64,000 nt of DNA from Arcticibacter sp045629565. Its GTDB lineage: Bacteria; Bacteroidota; Bacteroidia; Sphingobacteriales; Sphingobacteriaceae. The position numbers were made by a program, and so were the translations under genes. The DNA is taken from contig NZ_JAZQRL010000037.1 of the NCBI RefSeq assembly GCF_045629565.1, forward strand, positions 1 through 64,000, written 5' to 3'. The notes under the pieces were generated by a model that saw only the letters and a program-made list of their open reading frames with translations, was not told the DNA's origin and searched no databases. Of this stretch, positions 54,112-63,267 are shown piece after piece (position 1 is the first letter of the stretch; every line of letters begins with the position of its first letter).

Positions 54112-55167
54112 ATGACTGAAGAACAAAAGAAAGGGCTCTCTCCCTTCCGGAAATTTCTGATTGCCTTTGCATTGATTATAGTGGTTATCCTGGGTATAAC
54201 CTTGTTCAATTACTATCTGCGATACATGGGAAAGAGCGTTACTGATAACGAAAAGTACCTCTACATCAAAACAGGTTCGTCTTTCGACGATGTTTATCGC
54301 ACCATTCGTGAGAAAGAGATCGTCAAAGACTCGATCGTTTTCCTTTGGGTAGCTCAGAATATGGATTATCCGCTCGCTGTAAAACCGGGTAAATACAGAC
54401 TTAAAGAAGGTATGAGTAACCGGGTGCTGATCAATATGTTAAAGGCAGGAAACCAGGAAGAGGTTAGCATGCGGTTCCGCGGCTATCGCCTGAAGGAGGA
54501 TTTCGTGGCATACGTTTCTAAGCAAATTGAACCTGACTCTGCTTCCCTGATCAAGTTGCTCGACTCTACAGCATTTATCAGCAAGTATGGTTTTAACAAG
54601 GACAATGTATATGCCATGTTTATTCCGAATACTTACAATATGTACTGGAATATTAGTGAAGACGCTTTTTTTAAACGCATGTATGATGAATACCAAAAGT
54701 TCTGGACAAAGGAGAGACTTGATAAAGCTAAGGGAATTGGACTCGATCCTATTCAGGTAAGTACACTTGCCGCAATCGTGGACGCTGAGGCATTGCATGA
54801 TAAAGAAATGCCCACCATTGCAGGCCTTTATCTCAACAGGCTCAGGAAGGGCATCAAATTGCAAGCAGACCCAACCGTTATTTACGCCAATAACGACTTT
54901 ACCATCCGCCGCGTATTGAACCGGCATCTTACTAAAGACTCGCCATACAATACCTATGTCTACAAAGGGTTACCTCCAGGTCCAATTATGATGCCGAGCA
55001 TCAATGCCATAGATGCGGTGCTCAATTACGAAACGCATAACTACATTTACATGTGTGCTAAGGAGGATTTTTCCGGTTATCATAATTTCGCCGTAACCGT
55101 AGCTGAACATCAGGCAAATGCAAGGCGGTTTCAACAAGCTTTGAACGAACGCAATATTAAAAGATAA
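54112..55167 (+). CDS. mltG: Endolytic transglycosylase MltG
   Basis: MltG cuts glycan strands within nascent peptidoglycan and sets strand length. The 351 residues have a membrane anchor at about 14-37, a LysM-like domain, and a YceG domain with the catalytic Glu in AAIVDAEALHDKEMPTIAG near 226 and LQADPTVIYA near 250. It follows the PASTA gene by 37 bases and overlaps the next thioesterase gene by one base (TAATG). Confidence 0.95.
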   Translation: MTEEQKKGLSPFRKFLIAFALIIVVILGITLFNYYLRYMGKSVTDNEKYLYIKTGSSFDDVYRTIREKEIVKDSIVFLWVAQNMDYPLAVKPGKYRLKEGMSNRVLINMLKAGNQEEVSMRFRGYRLKEDFVAYVSKQIEPDSASLIKLLDSTAFISKYGFNKDNVYAMFIPNTYNMYWNISEDAFFKRMYDEYQKFWTKERLDKAKGIGLDPIQVSTLAAIVDAEALHDKEMPTIAGLYLNRLRKGIKLQADPTVIYANNDFTIRRVLNRHLTKDSPYNTYVYKGLPPGPIMMPSINAIDAVLNYETHNYIYMCAKEDFSGYHNFAVTVAEHQANARRFQQALNERNIKR

Positions 55168-55574
55168 TGTTTATACACGAAACCAGAGTGCGGGTGCGAT
55201 ACGGTGAAACGGATCAGATGGGTTATATGTATTATGGAAATTATGCTGAATTCTATGAAGTCGCCCGTGTAGAGATGCTGCGGAGCTTAGGGATGACCTA
55301 TCGTTCGATGGAAGAATCAGGAATTATGATGCCTGTTCTCGAAATGCATTGTAAATACATCAAACCAGCACGTTATGATGAAGAATTACTCATCAGGACC
55401 ATCGTGTCTAAAATGCCTGGCGTACGCATTGAATTCAAATACGAATTTTTCAATGAGCAGAACGACTTTATTCACGTCGGCGAAACGACACTTGCGTTTG
55501 TAGACATGAAAAGAAATCGCCCATGTATGCCTCCTGATGACTTTCAGGCGAAGATGAAACCCTTTTTTGATTAA
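55167..55574 (+). CDS. YbgC/FadM-type acyl-CoA thioesterase
   Basis: A 135-residue hotdog-fold thioesterase with the 4HBT motif VRYGETDQMGYMYYGNYAEFYE near 9-30, where the Asp in ETDQMG is catalytic, and TRVRV at the start typical of YbgC. The substrate is probably an acyl-CoA; E. coli YbgC works with the Tol-Pal envelope system, but no tol genes are here. It is coupled to mltG by a one-base overlap and leaves only 5 bases before the YihY gene. Confidence 0.9.
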   Translation: MFIHETRVRVRYGETDQMGYMYYGNYAEFYEVARVEMLRSLGMTYRSMEESGIMMPVLEMHCKYIKPARYDEELLIRTIVSKMPGVRIEFKYEFFNEQNDFIHVGETTLAFVDMKRNRPCMPPDDFQAKMKPFFD

Positions 55575-55579
55575 AATTT

Positions 55580-56584
55580 ATGCCAGGTATTCAGCACTTT
55601 CTACTGAAATTCAAGCCTTATTACAGGTTTATCGAGTGGACAAAAACCGCTGTCTTTCCTGTGTTCAGTCCATTGCCAATCTACACAATTGGAAGCTTCT
55701 TTTTTCAGGAGATCGGCAGGGACTCATTAGTCAATAAAGCTTCGGCTCTCGCCTATAATTTCATGCTGGCCATTTTTCCCGGAATAATATTCTTGTTCAC
55801 TCTTATTCCTTATATCCCAATTGAAGGATTCCAGGAAAAATTGTTGTCATTGATTGAGATGGTTCTGCCTTCAACAGCTTACCTCGCGGTACAATCCACC
55901 CTTGAAGATATAATCAAAAAGCAGAACGGCGGACTGCTGTCATTCGGTTTTTTCGCTGCTTTATTCTTCGCAACTAATGGTGTAACGAACCTGATGGCGG
56001 CGTTTAACAAATCATCCCTGCAAATGGAAACACGCGGATGGGTAAAGCAGAGGATAGTCGCGATAACTTTAACTTTCGTTATCGTCACTGGCCTGATCTT
56101 AGGATTATCCATCATCACCGTGGGCGAATATGTCATATCAGAGGTGCAGTCACGCTTATCCTTTAAAGGAACCGACTGGATCTGGGTCTATGTCATCGCT
56201 GCAACCAGATGGCTTATCCTCATGGTTGTATATTTTCTTACGATCAGCGTTATATACAGATATGCACCCGCCAACCCCAAAAAGTGGAAATTGTTCAGCC
56301 CGGGTGCATGGCTGGCAACGCTCCTCACTATTCTGATTTCCTGGGGATTTACTTACTACATCAATAATTTTGGAAACTACAATAAACTGTACGGATCCAT
56401 TGGAACGCTCATCGTAATCATGATCTGGATGTTCCTGAACTCACTGATTATACTGATCGGTTTTGAGCTCAATGCCAGTATCGATCTGTCCAAAAGAAGC
56501 ATTAAGATCGTCAGACCGCGATTCAACACATTTCGTAATGAGGAAACGTCTGTTCATATTCACAAAAAGAACCAGCCCAGGTAA
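55580..56584 (+). CDS. YihY/BrkB family inner-membrane protein
   Basis: A 334-residue membrane protein with about six helices that matches the YihY/virulence-factor BrkB family. Typical blocks are NKASALAYNFMLAIFPGIIFLF near 52 (shown in part), TNGVTNLMAAFNKS near 130, and YGSIGTLIVIMIWMFLNSLI near 271. The family was once called ribonuclease BN, which is not supported; its function is unknown. The C-terminal tail is basic. Confidence 0.9.
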   Translation: MPGIQHFLLKFKPYYRFIEWTKTAVFPVFSPLPIYTIGSFFFQEIGRDSLVNKASALAYNFMLAIFPGIIFLFTLIPYIPIEGFQEKLLSLIEMVLPSTAYLAVQSTLEDIIKKQNGGLLSFGFFAALFFATNGVTNLMAAFNKSSLQMETRGWVKQRIVAITLTFVIVTGLILGLSIITVGEYVISEVQSRLSFKGTDWIWVYVIAATRWLILMVVYFLTISVIYRYAPANPKKWKLFSPGAWLATLLTILISWGFTYYINNFGNYNKLYGSIGTLIVIMIWMFLNSLIILIGFELNASIDLSKRSIKIVRPRFNTFRNEETSVHIHKKNQPR

Positions 56585-56606
56585 AAGAAGACCGATCCCT
56601 GCTTCC

Positions 56607-58019
56607 TTAAGCTGTTTTCGTGTCCACTTCAGCTGCCTCCAGCATGAAGTTATGAAGGTCAGTATTCTTCACGAAAGGCTTTAATCGCTCACTTCCAGGG
56701 CCGAACATGGCCAGTTCTACATGGTCAGCCGAGTGGTTCATGCTTCCCCATCCAATAGAAGTGTGTTTAAACTGAATGTCTGCCAGCTCTTTAAACGGGA
56801 GCTTATAAGGGTTGTATAAGCCTGCTGAATCGGTTTTTTCGTAGTGCTTCAGCAGCGAATAGGCTTCTTCTTTCGTGATAACGATCCCCTGTGCCCCCTC
56901 CAGTCGCTCAACTATTTGTGAGGCGCTGAAAGTACGGTCAATTCCCCTAAGAAACCAATCGTTTGTTTGTTTGAAGTGTTGTAGCTTGTCAAAATTAGTG
57001 TCCGGACCGAATAAACCGGGATTGGCGTTTCCATGATCCGTTGTTATAATCACCAGTGTCTCCCCGTCTTTTTCAGCGAAATCAATCGCCGCCTTAACGG
57101 CATCGTCAAAAGCGATTTGATCGAATATCAAAGCAGCCGCATCATTAGCATGTGCTGCCCAGTCAACCTTACCTGCCTCAACCTGCATAACAAAGCCCTT
57201 CTTATTCTTATTTAGGTGGTTAATCGCCTCTTTCGTCATCTCTGCAAGAGTCGGTATTGCAGCAACCAGTGTTTGATCGTGCTCGCGGTCCAGCGAGTAA
57301 GGTAAGCCATCCTCATGGAAAATACCAATGACAGGGCGGTTGCCCCATCTGGAAGAGTCCATAACTTGGGATCTTTTTTCAAGCACAGAGAATCCACCTC
57401 TCTCGTAAGTCTTCAGTAGGTTTTTCTTGTCCTTTCTTTTTTCTTCAGAAAAGAACTCGAGCCCCCCTCCCAGCATCACGTCGAACCTCAACGATAAATA
57501 CTGCAAAGCGATATCCTCCTGTGCAGATCGTTTGTTAGAATTGACACTGAAGCCAGCGGGTGTAGCATGTGTTATCGGAACCGTTGTCACGCAACCTACA
57601 GACTTTCCTGCTGCTTTGAACTTCTGAAGAATGGGTTTATGGTGCTGCCCCTGCGGTCCAATATTTAACGAACCATTATTGACCCGCACCCCGCCGCCCC
57701 AGGAAGAGCTTGCAGCAGCAGAATCTGTTACCAAAGCATTGGCAGAAGCAGTGTCCATCAAGGCGCGGCTAAGCCTGCTCTGTTCGTACATTTCAATCCA
57801 CTTGCTTTTTCTTCCCTCCTTGCGTTGCAACATAAGATTTGCAAGGGTCAACGTTCCCATGCTCATTCCGTCACTAACCAGGAAAATGATGTTTTTGGCT
57901 GTCTTTCCTGTTCCCTCCGACTCTCTCGTTTTATTAAAGGCAAATAATTCCGCGGGAGAAAAAAATGCTGCACCGAGAGCAGTTAGTGATGTATTTTTGA
58001 AAAAGTCTCTTCTCTTCAT
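56607..58019 (-). CDS. Alkaline phosphatase, probable Tat-exported
   Basis: A PhoA-family alkaline phosphatase of 470 residues from the ATG at 58019, which removes phosphate from organic esters in the periplasm. The N-terminus KRRDFFKNTSLTALGAAFF is a twin-arginine signal. The nucleophile Ser is in VTDSAAASSSWGGG near 87, metal-binding residues include FLVSDGMS near 47 and ITTDHGNANPG near 325, and the second metal His is in GWGSMNHSADHVELAMFG. Upstream ATGs at 58037 or 58073 remain possible but lack the signal. It is 80 bases after pstB and forms the last gene of the phosphate group. Confidence 0.92.
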   Translation of the reverse strand: MKRRDFFKNTSLTALGAAFFSPAELFAFNKTRESEGTGKTAKNIIFLVSDGMSMGTLTLANLMLQRKEGRKSKWIEMYEQSRLSRALMDTASANALVTDSAAASSSWGGGVRVNNGSLNIGPQGQHHKPILQKFKAAGKSVGCVTTVPITHATPAGFSVNSNKRSAQEDIALQYLSLRFDVMLGGGLEFFSEEKRKDKKNLLKTYERGGFSVLEKRSQVMDSSRWGNRPVIGIFHEDGLPYSLDREHDQTLVAAIPTLAEMTKEAINHLNKNKKGFVMQVEAGKVDWAAHANDAAALIFDQIAFDDAVKAAIDFAEKDGETLVIITTDHGNANPGLFGPDTNFDKLQHFKQTNDWFLRGIDRTFSASQIVERLEGAQGIVITKEEAYSLLKHYEKTDSAGLYNPYKLPFKELADIQFKHTSIGWGSMNHSADHVELAMFGPGSERLKPFVKNTDLHNFMLEAAEVDTKTA

Positions 58020-58099
58020 TTTTACCGAACTAATCATATGCAAAATTGCAGCTCCTGAGTTACCGTAATACAAACAACGTATTAACTTTAAGCGATGCT

Positions 58100-58861
58100 T
58101 TACCCAAATCTCCCCCGTACATAATTACCCGTGAGCTCATTTTTAGGGTGGTTAAATACATCCTCGGTATCTCCCTGCTCAATGATCTCACCAAGATACA
58201 TGAAAACTGTCTTGTCCGCAATGCGCTGTGCTTGCTGCATGTTATGTGTCACAATAACAATGGTGTATTTCTTTTTCAGCTTCAGTATCAGATCCTCGAT
58301 TTTCAGGGTGCTCAGCGGGTCAAGGGCTGAACATGGCTCGTCCATCAAAATGACCTCCGGACGCAGTGCTACTGTACGGGCTATGCATAGGCGTTGCTGT
58401 TGTCCGCCCGATAAGGTGATCGCTGGTTTATGCAATTCATCTTTCACCTCATCCCATAAGTAGCTTTCCTTTAAAGCCTTTTCGATGATTCCCGGCCGCT
58501 GGTCTTTGGGTATCCCATTTATCTTAAGACCATAGTTAATGTTTTCATAAATGCTCTTCGGAAAAGGGTTTGCTTTCTGGAAAACCATACCTATGCGGCT
58601 GCGCACCCGGGTAACCGAAATGTTCTTTTCGTAAAGATCCTGACCTTCCAGTTTGAACTTTCCTTCAATGCGAGCATTTGGAGAAAGATCATGCATTCTG
58701 TTAAATGCCCGGAGCAAAGAGCTTTTTCCGCATCCTGAGGGTCCTATAAGGGCGGTGATCTGATGCTCGGGAAAAGCGATATCAATGTTTTTCAATACCT
58801 GCTTGCTGCCAAACGAGAGGTTTACTCCCTCAGCTGATAACTTAATGTGCTCTTGGTGCAT
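58100..58861 (-). CDS. pstB: Phosphate ABC transporter ATP-binding protein
   Basis: The ATPase of the high-affinity phosphate transporter, 253 residues. It has Walker A ALIGPSGCGKSSLLR near 37, signature LSGGQQQRLCIARTVAL near 152, Walker B VILMDEPCSALDP near 174, and the switch His in IVIVTHNMQQAQ near 205. Its start lies 20 bases inside pstA, so translation is coupled. No phoU follows in this window, although phoU is often the next gene. Confidence 0.97.
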   Translation of the reverse strand: MHQEHIKLSAEGVNLSFGSKQVLKNIDIAFPEHQITALIGPSGCGKSSLLRAFNRMHDLSPNARIEGKFKLEGQDLYEKNISVTRVRSRIGMVFQKANPFPKSIYENINYGLKINGIPKDQRPGIIEKALKESYLWDEVKDELHKPAITLSGGQQQRLCIARTVALRPEVILMDEPCSALDPLSTLKIEDLILKLKKKYTIVIVTHNMQQAQRIADKTVFMYLGEIIEQGDTEDVFNHPKNELTGNYVRGRFG

Positions 58862-59699
58862 TCTTATTGTGTTTATAGCGTATATAAAAAGCAGTCAGGT
58901 TCAGGAAAAATACCACGCAGAGTAATACAAGCGCGGTGCCATAGGCAAGCGGCCTCACCTCGTCTATTGAATGATGTTGCGTAGACAGCATATAGAGATG
59001 GTATGGAAGCGCCATGAATTCCTGGTTCAGATAGCCGGTAGGATTGTTTATGTAAAATGCCACGCCTGTAAAAAGGATCGGTGCTGTTTCGCCGGCCGCC
59101 CTTGATAGCGTCAGTACCAGTCCGGTTAATATTCCAGGCAATGCAGAAGGAAGAACAACGTCTCTTATCGATTCAAACTGCGTTGCTCCAACGGCTAAAG
59201 CCGCTTCCCTGGTACTATTCGGAATGCGTCGCAGCGCTTCCTCTGTGGTCGTAATGATATAGGGCAGCGACAGTAAGCCCAGCGTCAGGCCGGCGGAAAG
59301 CAGTGAGGTGCCCATTCCCAGCCCCTGAACAAACAAAGCCAGTCCAAATAAGCCGTATATGATAGACGGAATCCCGGCAAGGTTACGTATAGATGCCCGT
59401 ATCAGTTTGGTGATCCAGGTTTCAGCTGCGTACTCATTAAGGTAAATGGCGCAGCAAATCCCGAAAGGTGCAGCTGCTGCAGCGGTTATCAGGGTTAGCA
59501 GAACTGTGCCGATAATCGCAGGTAGTATTCCGCCTTTAGTCATTCCTTCGGTCGGAAAGGTACTGATAAACTCCCAGGACAATGCAGGCAGCCCCTTAAT
59601 GGTCAAGTCTAGCAGAATGACAACCAGAAAAAAACCTACAATGCCAGTACTCAATAGCAGTGTTCCCCATTCAATTACAGGTGTTAATTTTTTCATCAT
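58842..59699 (-). CDS. pstA: Phosphate ABC transporter permease PstA
   Basis: An inner-membrane subunit of 285 residues with about six helices and the EAA loop STREAALAVGATQFESIRDVV near 186 that contacts PstB. PGILTGLVLTLSRAAGETAPILFTG is typical of PstA. It overlaps pstC by 4 bases and pstB by 20. Confidence 0.95.
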   Translation of the reverse strand: MMKKLTPVIEWGTLLLSTGIVGFFLVVILLDLTIKGLPALSWEFISTFPTEGMTKGGILPAIIGTVLLTLITAAAAAPFGICCAIYLNEYAAETWITKLIRASIRNLAGIPSIIYGLFGLALFVQGLGMGTSLLSAGLTLGLLSLPYIITTTEEALRRIPNSTREAALAVGATQFESIRDVVLPSALPGILTGLVLTLSRAAGETAPILFTGVAFYINNPTGYLNQEFMALPYHLYMLSTQHHSIDEVRPLAYGTALVLLCVVFFLNLTAFYIRYKHNKNAPRAH

Positions 59700-60586
59700 G
59701 ATGAATGGAATTTTCTGAACTTGTTTACAAAGTATTCTCCGATAACGTTTACTACCAGGGTGATCAGGAATAGTACGGAAGCGATGGCAAAAAGGGCGAA
59801 ATAGTGTGTTGTTTGAAAAGGAACCTCACCCATTTCGATAGCAATTGTAGCCGTCATCGTTCTTACTGAGTGGAAGAATCCCTGAGGGAAAGCAGCGGCA
59901 TTGCCTGTCGCCATCAATACAGTCATCGTCTCCCCGATCGCACGTCCGACCCCTAACATGACGGCCGCCAGGATACCTGGCGCTGCAGAGGGAATAACAA
60001 TTTTTGTTAGTGTCTCCCACTTACTGGCACCTAAACCGTAACTCGCTTCTTTGAAAGAATGAGGTACACCCTGAAGAGCATCCTCTGTAACGGTGATAAT
60101 GGTAGGTAATGCCATAACAGCAAGCAGAATAGCCCCGTTCAGGGCATTTAAACCATTAGATAAACCGGCAATATTCGCCAGTCCCGGGCTCAGTATAACA
60201 ATCCCAAGAAAGCCTATTGCGACTGAAGGTATCGCTGCAAGCATCTCAATCGCCGGCTTCAGGATATTCTTAAGCCGGCTTCCTGCATATTCAGACATAA
60301 AAGCGGCCGTTCCGATCCCGATCGGTATCGCGATAATCATGGCTCCCAGGGTTACCAGAAAAGTACTTACCAAAAGCGGCAAAATGCCGTACGTAATGGG
60401 ATCGCCCGACGGATTCCAATGGGTACCTGTGATGAAGTCCCAGGGCTTTACTTCCGAAAAGAAGGCGCTGCTGTTCCAGATCAGCATAAAGAAAATCCCT
60501 CCAAGAACAGCTATGACCAGCAAACCAGTAATCTGGAATATCAGTTTCATGGCAAAGTCAATCCGTTCACGTTGTAATAGTTTCAT
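59696..60586 (-). CDS. pstC: Phosphate ABC transporter permease PstC
   Basis: The other membrane subunit of the phosphate transporter, 296 residues with about six helices. The EAA loop SFKEASYGLGASKWETLTKIV near 190 (PHSFKEAS) and the IGETMTVLMATGNAAAFP stretch mark PstC. It follows pstS by 9 bases and overlaps pstA. Confidence 0.95.
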   Translation of the reverse strand: MKLLQRERIDFAMKLIFQITGLLVIAVLGGIFFMLIWNSSAFFSEVKPWDFITGTHWNPSGDPITYGILPLLVSTFLVTLGAMIIAIPIGIGTAAFMSEYAGSRLKNILKPAIEMLAAIPSVAIGFLGIVILSPGLANIAGLSNGLNALNGAILLAVMALPTIITVTEDALQGVPHSFKEASYGLGASKWETLTKIVIPSAAPGILAAVMLGVGRAIGETMTVLMATGNAAAFPQGFFHSVRTMTATIAIEMGEVPFQTTHYFALFAIASVLFLITLVVNVIGEYFVNKFRKFHSS

Positions 60587-60595
60587 AAAGCGTAC

Positions 60596-61432
60596 TTAGT
60601 CATTTACAATATAATAGCCCGAATCCTGAATGATTTCCTGCCCTTTTGCACTTTTCTCAAAATCGATAAATGCGGACACCTTTTCCCAGGATTCTTCCGG
60701 GATAAACTGATAAAGCGGTCTTTGGAGGAAATATCTTCCTTCTAGTATGGCCTTCCTGTCCATGGGTGACACAGCAGGATCACCCGCCTTCTCATAAATC
60801 TTTAGCGCCTTAACCGCTAATTGCTCCGCATTCTGAAGCAGGTATCCCGCACCGATATAGCCGATGCCCGTGTGGTCACTTTTGACACTCCCCATTATCT
60901 GGGCGCTGCCGTTCATTTCCTTTGCCTCGTCACTGAAGCGTATATCCAGCTTTTTCTTGATAAAGGAATGCGTACCTGAATTGCTCTGACGCCCGTACAG
61001 CGTAACAGGGATATCCTGACCTGTTACCGGCTTCCAGCTTTTGTAAGTTCCGTCGAATATTTTGCCCAGGGTAGCCACGTCTATGGAATCCATCGGAAAA
61101 CTTTTGTTGACGATTATCGCGGTCGCGTCCTCGGCGAACACTACGGTTCGGATCTTAATTCCTTTTTCCTTGAACAACGCAATTTCTGATTTGCTGAGCG
61201 GACGGGATGAATTAGCGATGTCGGCCTGCCCGTTTATGATCGACGCGATTCCAAGCCCTGACCCTCCTCCGGAGATCGCCAGACTGAAGTCATCGTTCAC
61301 CCTATAAAACGCTTCTGCCAGACTCACGGCGAGGTTCACCTCCGTGTCCGACCCCTTAACTTTAATCGCGCGGTTCTCGCCGCCGCAGGCAGCGAGGAAT
61401 ATCAATAGTATCGGTCCGAGCAGGTGTTTCAT
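60596..61432 (-). CDS. pstS: Phosphate-binding lipoprotein PstS
   Basis: The substrate-binding subunit that captures phosphate in the periplasm, 278 residues. The signal peptide ends in the lipobox LAAC (Cys16), so it is a lipoprotein. The binding site is seen in KGSDTEVNLAVSLAEAF near 25 and ISGGGSGLGIASIINGQADIANSSRPL near 53 (shown in part), plus RQSNSGTHSFIKKKL near 148. It heads the minus-strand pstSCAB-phosphatase group behind the Pho-box-like promoter. Confidence 0.95.
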   Translation of the reverse strand: MKHLLGPILLIFLAACGGENRAIKVKGSDTEVNLAVSLAEAFYRVNDDFSLAISGGGSGLGIASIINGQADIANSSRPLSKSEIALFKEKGIKIRTVVFAEDATAIIVNKSFPMDSIDVATLGKIFDGTYKSWKPVTGQDIPVTLYGRQSNSGTHSFIKKKLDIRFSDEAKEMNGSAQIMGSVKSDHTGIGYIGAGYLLQNAEQLAVKALKIYEKAGDPAVSPMDRKAILEGRYFLQRPLYQFIPEESWEKVSAFIDFEKSAKGQEIIQDSGYYIVND

Positions 61433-61451
61433 GTGATCAACTTAAGAATCG

Positions 61452-61487
61452 CTAAATTAGAGGTCAAATGTTAAGTCTATGTTAACT
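61452..61487 (-). promoter_or_regulatory. Pho-box-like direct repeat and -7 element of pstS
   Basis: On the minus strand TTAACA (61485-61480) repeats exactly after 5 bases as TTAACA (61474-61469), giving an 11-bp period, the spacing used by PhoB/PhoP-type regulators. Nine bases after it stands TAATTTAG (61459-61452), seven of eight matches to TAnnTTTG. The repeat takes the place of the -33 element, as in promoters that need an activator. The pstS ATG is about 20 bases downstream. Confidence 0.65.
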
Positions 61488-61601
61488 CCAGGTAGTAAAT
61501 CAGCTCGGATCCGTAATAATTGCTTTACATTAAACAAATGCCTGGAAACAGAAGCGTCTCACGGCTGTTCAGTAAATGCCTATTAAATATAACCAATTTT
61601 C

Positions 61602-62300
61602 ATGGAAGTAATTGCTTCGCTCAAGGATGCGAAAAAAGAGTACAAAACCGGTGACACGACTATTGTTGCCCTGGATTCGACATCTGTAGATATTGAAAAC
61701 AATAAGCTGACCCTTATAATGGGACCGTCGGGCTCTGGTAAAACTACTCTTCTGTCATTGATCGGCTGTGTTATTTATCCTACTGACGGACGAGTTATCA
61801 TCCAGGGAAAAGACGTAACGCATCTGCCTGAGAAGAAGCTGGCCGATATACGACTCAACAATATCGGTTTCGTCTTTCAGCATTTCAACCTGTTGAACCC
61901 GCTAACAGCTCTCGAGAACGTGATGCAGCCCTTAACGCTGCAGGGAGAGGCCAAGGCTTCCGCGAAAGAAAAGGCTCTTAAAGCGCTTGAAAAGGTGAAC
62001 ATGCTCGACCGTAAAAACAACTTACCCAAGAAGCTAAGCGGTGGCCAAAAGCAACGCGTGGCCATTGCCAGGGCATTGGTTACTGATGCAGCCATTATTC
62101 TGTGTGATGAACCTACAGCATCTCTGGATGCAAAAAGTGCTGCCCTGGTGATGGAAGATCTGAAAGATCTTGCCGCCGGCGGAAAAGCTGTAGTAGTGGT
62201 TACCCACGATCTACGGTTACGGCCATTCGCCGACCGGATTATTTATGTGGAAGAAGGAAAAGTCTCTGATAAACTAAAAGATGAAGAAGCCTACAAATAG
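61602..62300 (+). CDS. ABC exporter ATP-binding protein (DevA/MacB/LolD type)
   Basis: A 232-residue ATPase with Walker A IMGPSGSGKTTLLSLIG near 40, Q-loop FVFQHFNLLNPLTALENV, signature LSGGQKQRVAIARALV near 147, Walker B IILCDEPTASLD near 167 and switch His VVVVTHDLRLRPFADR. It resembles DevA and MacB ATPases that work with a membrane-fusion protein and an FtsX-like permease, both of which follow. The substrate is unknown. Confidence 0.92.
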   Translation: MEVIASLKDAKKEYKTGDTTIVALDSTSVDIENNKLTLIMGPSGSGKTTLLSLIGCVIYPTDGRVIIQGKDVTHLPEKKLADIRLNNIGFVFQHFNLLNPLTALENVMQPLTLQGEAKASAKEKALKALEKVNMLDRKNNLPKKLSGGQKQRVAIARALVTDAAIILCDEPTASLDAKSAALVMEDLKDLAAGGKAVVVVTHDLRLRPFADRIIYVEEGKVSDKLKDEEAYK

Positions 62301-63267
62301 ATCGATGTCTAAATGGTTCGTACCGGTCGTGGTGATCTGCCTGCTGGCGGCTTGCGGCGGAAACAAGCAAAAGAAAGAAGAACAGCAGCAGGCTTCGCTT
62401 GACTCGCTAACCCGCCCCGAAAATGTAGCTGTTGTTTCTGCTATCGCTAAGGTAGTACCACAAGCCGGCCTTATCAAATTATCATCCTCTGTTGGTGGTA
62501 ATGTTATCGCCATTCAGAAGACGGAGGGAGACACCGTGAAGAAAGGTGATGTCATTCTGGTGCTCGACGCGGAAGACGAGCGTTTGTCCGGCGATGTCAT
62601 CAAGCGCGAAATGGTTACTCAACGATCGCAGGCCGCCGCCGATGAGGCCACTGTTAAACAGTTCATCGCAGAGCTTGAAGAAAAGGAACGCGATCTGGCT
62701 ATAAGCGAACGCCTTGTCACAAGCGGAGCCGAAACAAGGCAGAATGTAGCTGAGAAGAAGAAAGAACGTGATGTGATACTTGCAAACTTGCAGAATGCCC
62801 AAAACAAGGCGAAAGCAAGTCGCAGTCAGATTCAAACGCTGCGGACACAACTTAATCAGTCACAGGTTGCTTCAGGTAATAAAACCATCAGAGCACAGCA
62901 AGACGGCACTATCACTTCGATGGACGCAAAGGTCGGTTCCTCTGTTCAGCCTTTTGAATCATTTGCCACACTTGCACCCTCCGGGAAACTCATACTACAG
63001 GGCGAGATCGATGAAATGTTCGCTAGCCGTGTAGCAAGGGGTCAATCGGTAATCATAAAGTATATCGGGGGTAAAGATACAATCGGGCAAGGCCGGGTGA
63101 CCTACCTTTCTCCTGTTTTGTCCGACAAGTCTATTTTGTACGAAACCTCTGCTGAGGCCCAAGACAGGCGCGTTCGTGAGTTTAAGGTTGAATTCGACTC
63201 TGCCAATCCCCTGCTTATCAATCATAAAGTTGAATGCACTATTCAGGTAAATCCTAAAAGCCGATGA
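62281..63267 (+). CDS. HlyD/DevB-family membrane-fusion lipoprotein
   Basis: The periplasmic adaptor of the exporter, 328 residues. A signal sequence ends in the lipobox LLAAC (Cys26 region, LLAACGGNKQKK). It has biotinyl-lipoyl-like halves (GDTVKKGDVILVLDAEDERL near 80) flanking a coiled coil at about 110-200 rich in Glu, Lys and Ala. ATG 62281 lies 20 bases inside the ATPase gene. The DevB type often handles lipids or glycolipids, but the cargo here is unknown. Confidence 0.88.
   Translation: MKKPTNRSMSKWFVPVVVICLLAACGGNKQKKEEQQQASLDSLTRPENVAVVSAIAKVVPQAGLIKLSSSVGGNVIAIQKTEGDTVKKGDVILVLDAEDERLSGDVIKREMVTQRSQAAADEATVKQFIAELEEKERDLAISERLVTSGAETRQNVAEKKKERDVILANLQNAQNKAKASRSQIQTLRTQLNQSQVASGNKTIRAQQDGTITSMDAKVGSSVQPFESFATLAPSGKLILQGEIDEMFASRVARGQSVIIKYIGGKDTIGQGRVTYLSPVLSDKSILYETSAEAQDRRVREFKVEFDSANPLLINHKVECTIQVNPKSR

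Noticed and set aside
54439..54927. 162-codon minus-strand frame opposite mltG
   Set aside because: mltG has its catalytic motifs across this stretch; the antisense frame has no recognisable features.
57631..58068. 145-codon plus-strand frame opposite the alkaline phosphatase gene
   Set aside because: Covers the Tat signal and nucleophile region of a well-supported gene on the other strand.
60093..60599. 168-codon plus-strand frame opposite pstC
   Set aside because: It lies wholly inside a clear membrane protein gene and its translation is a low-complexity mirror of hydrophobic codons.
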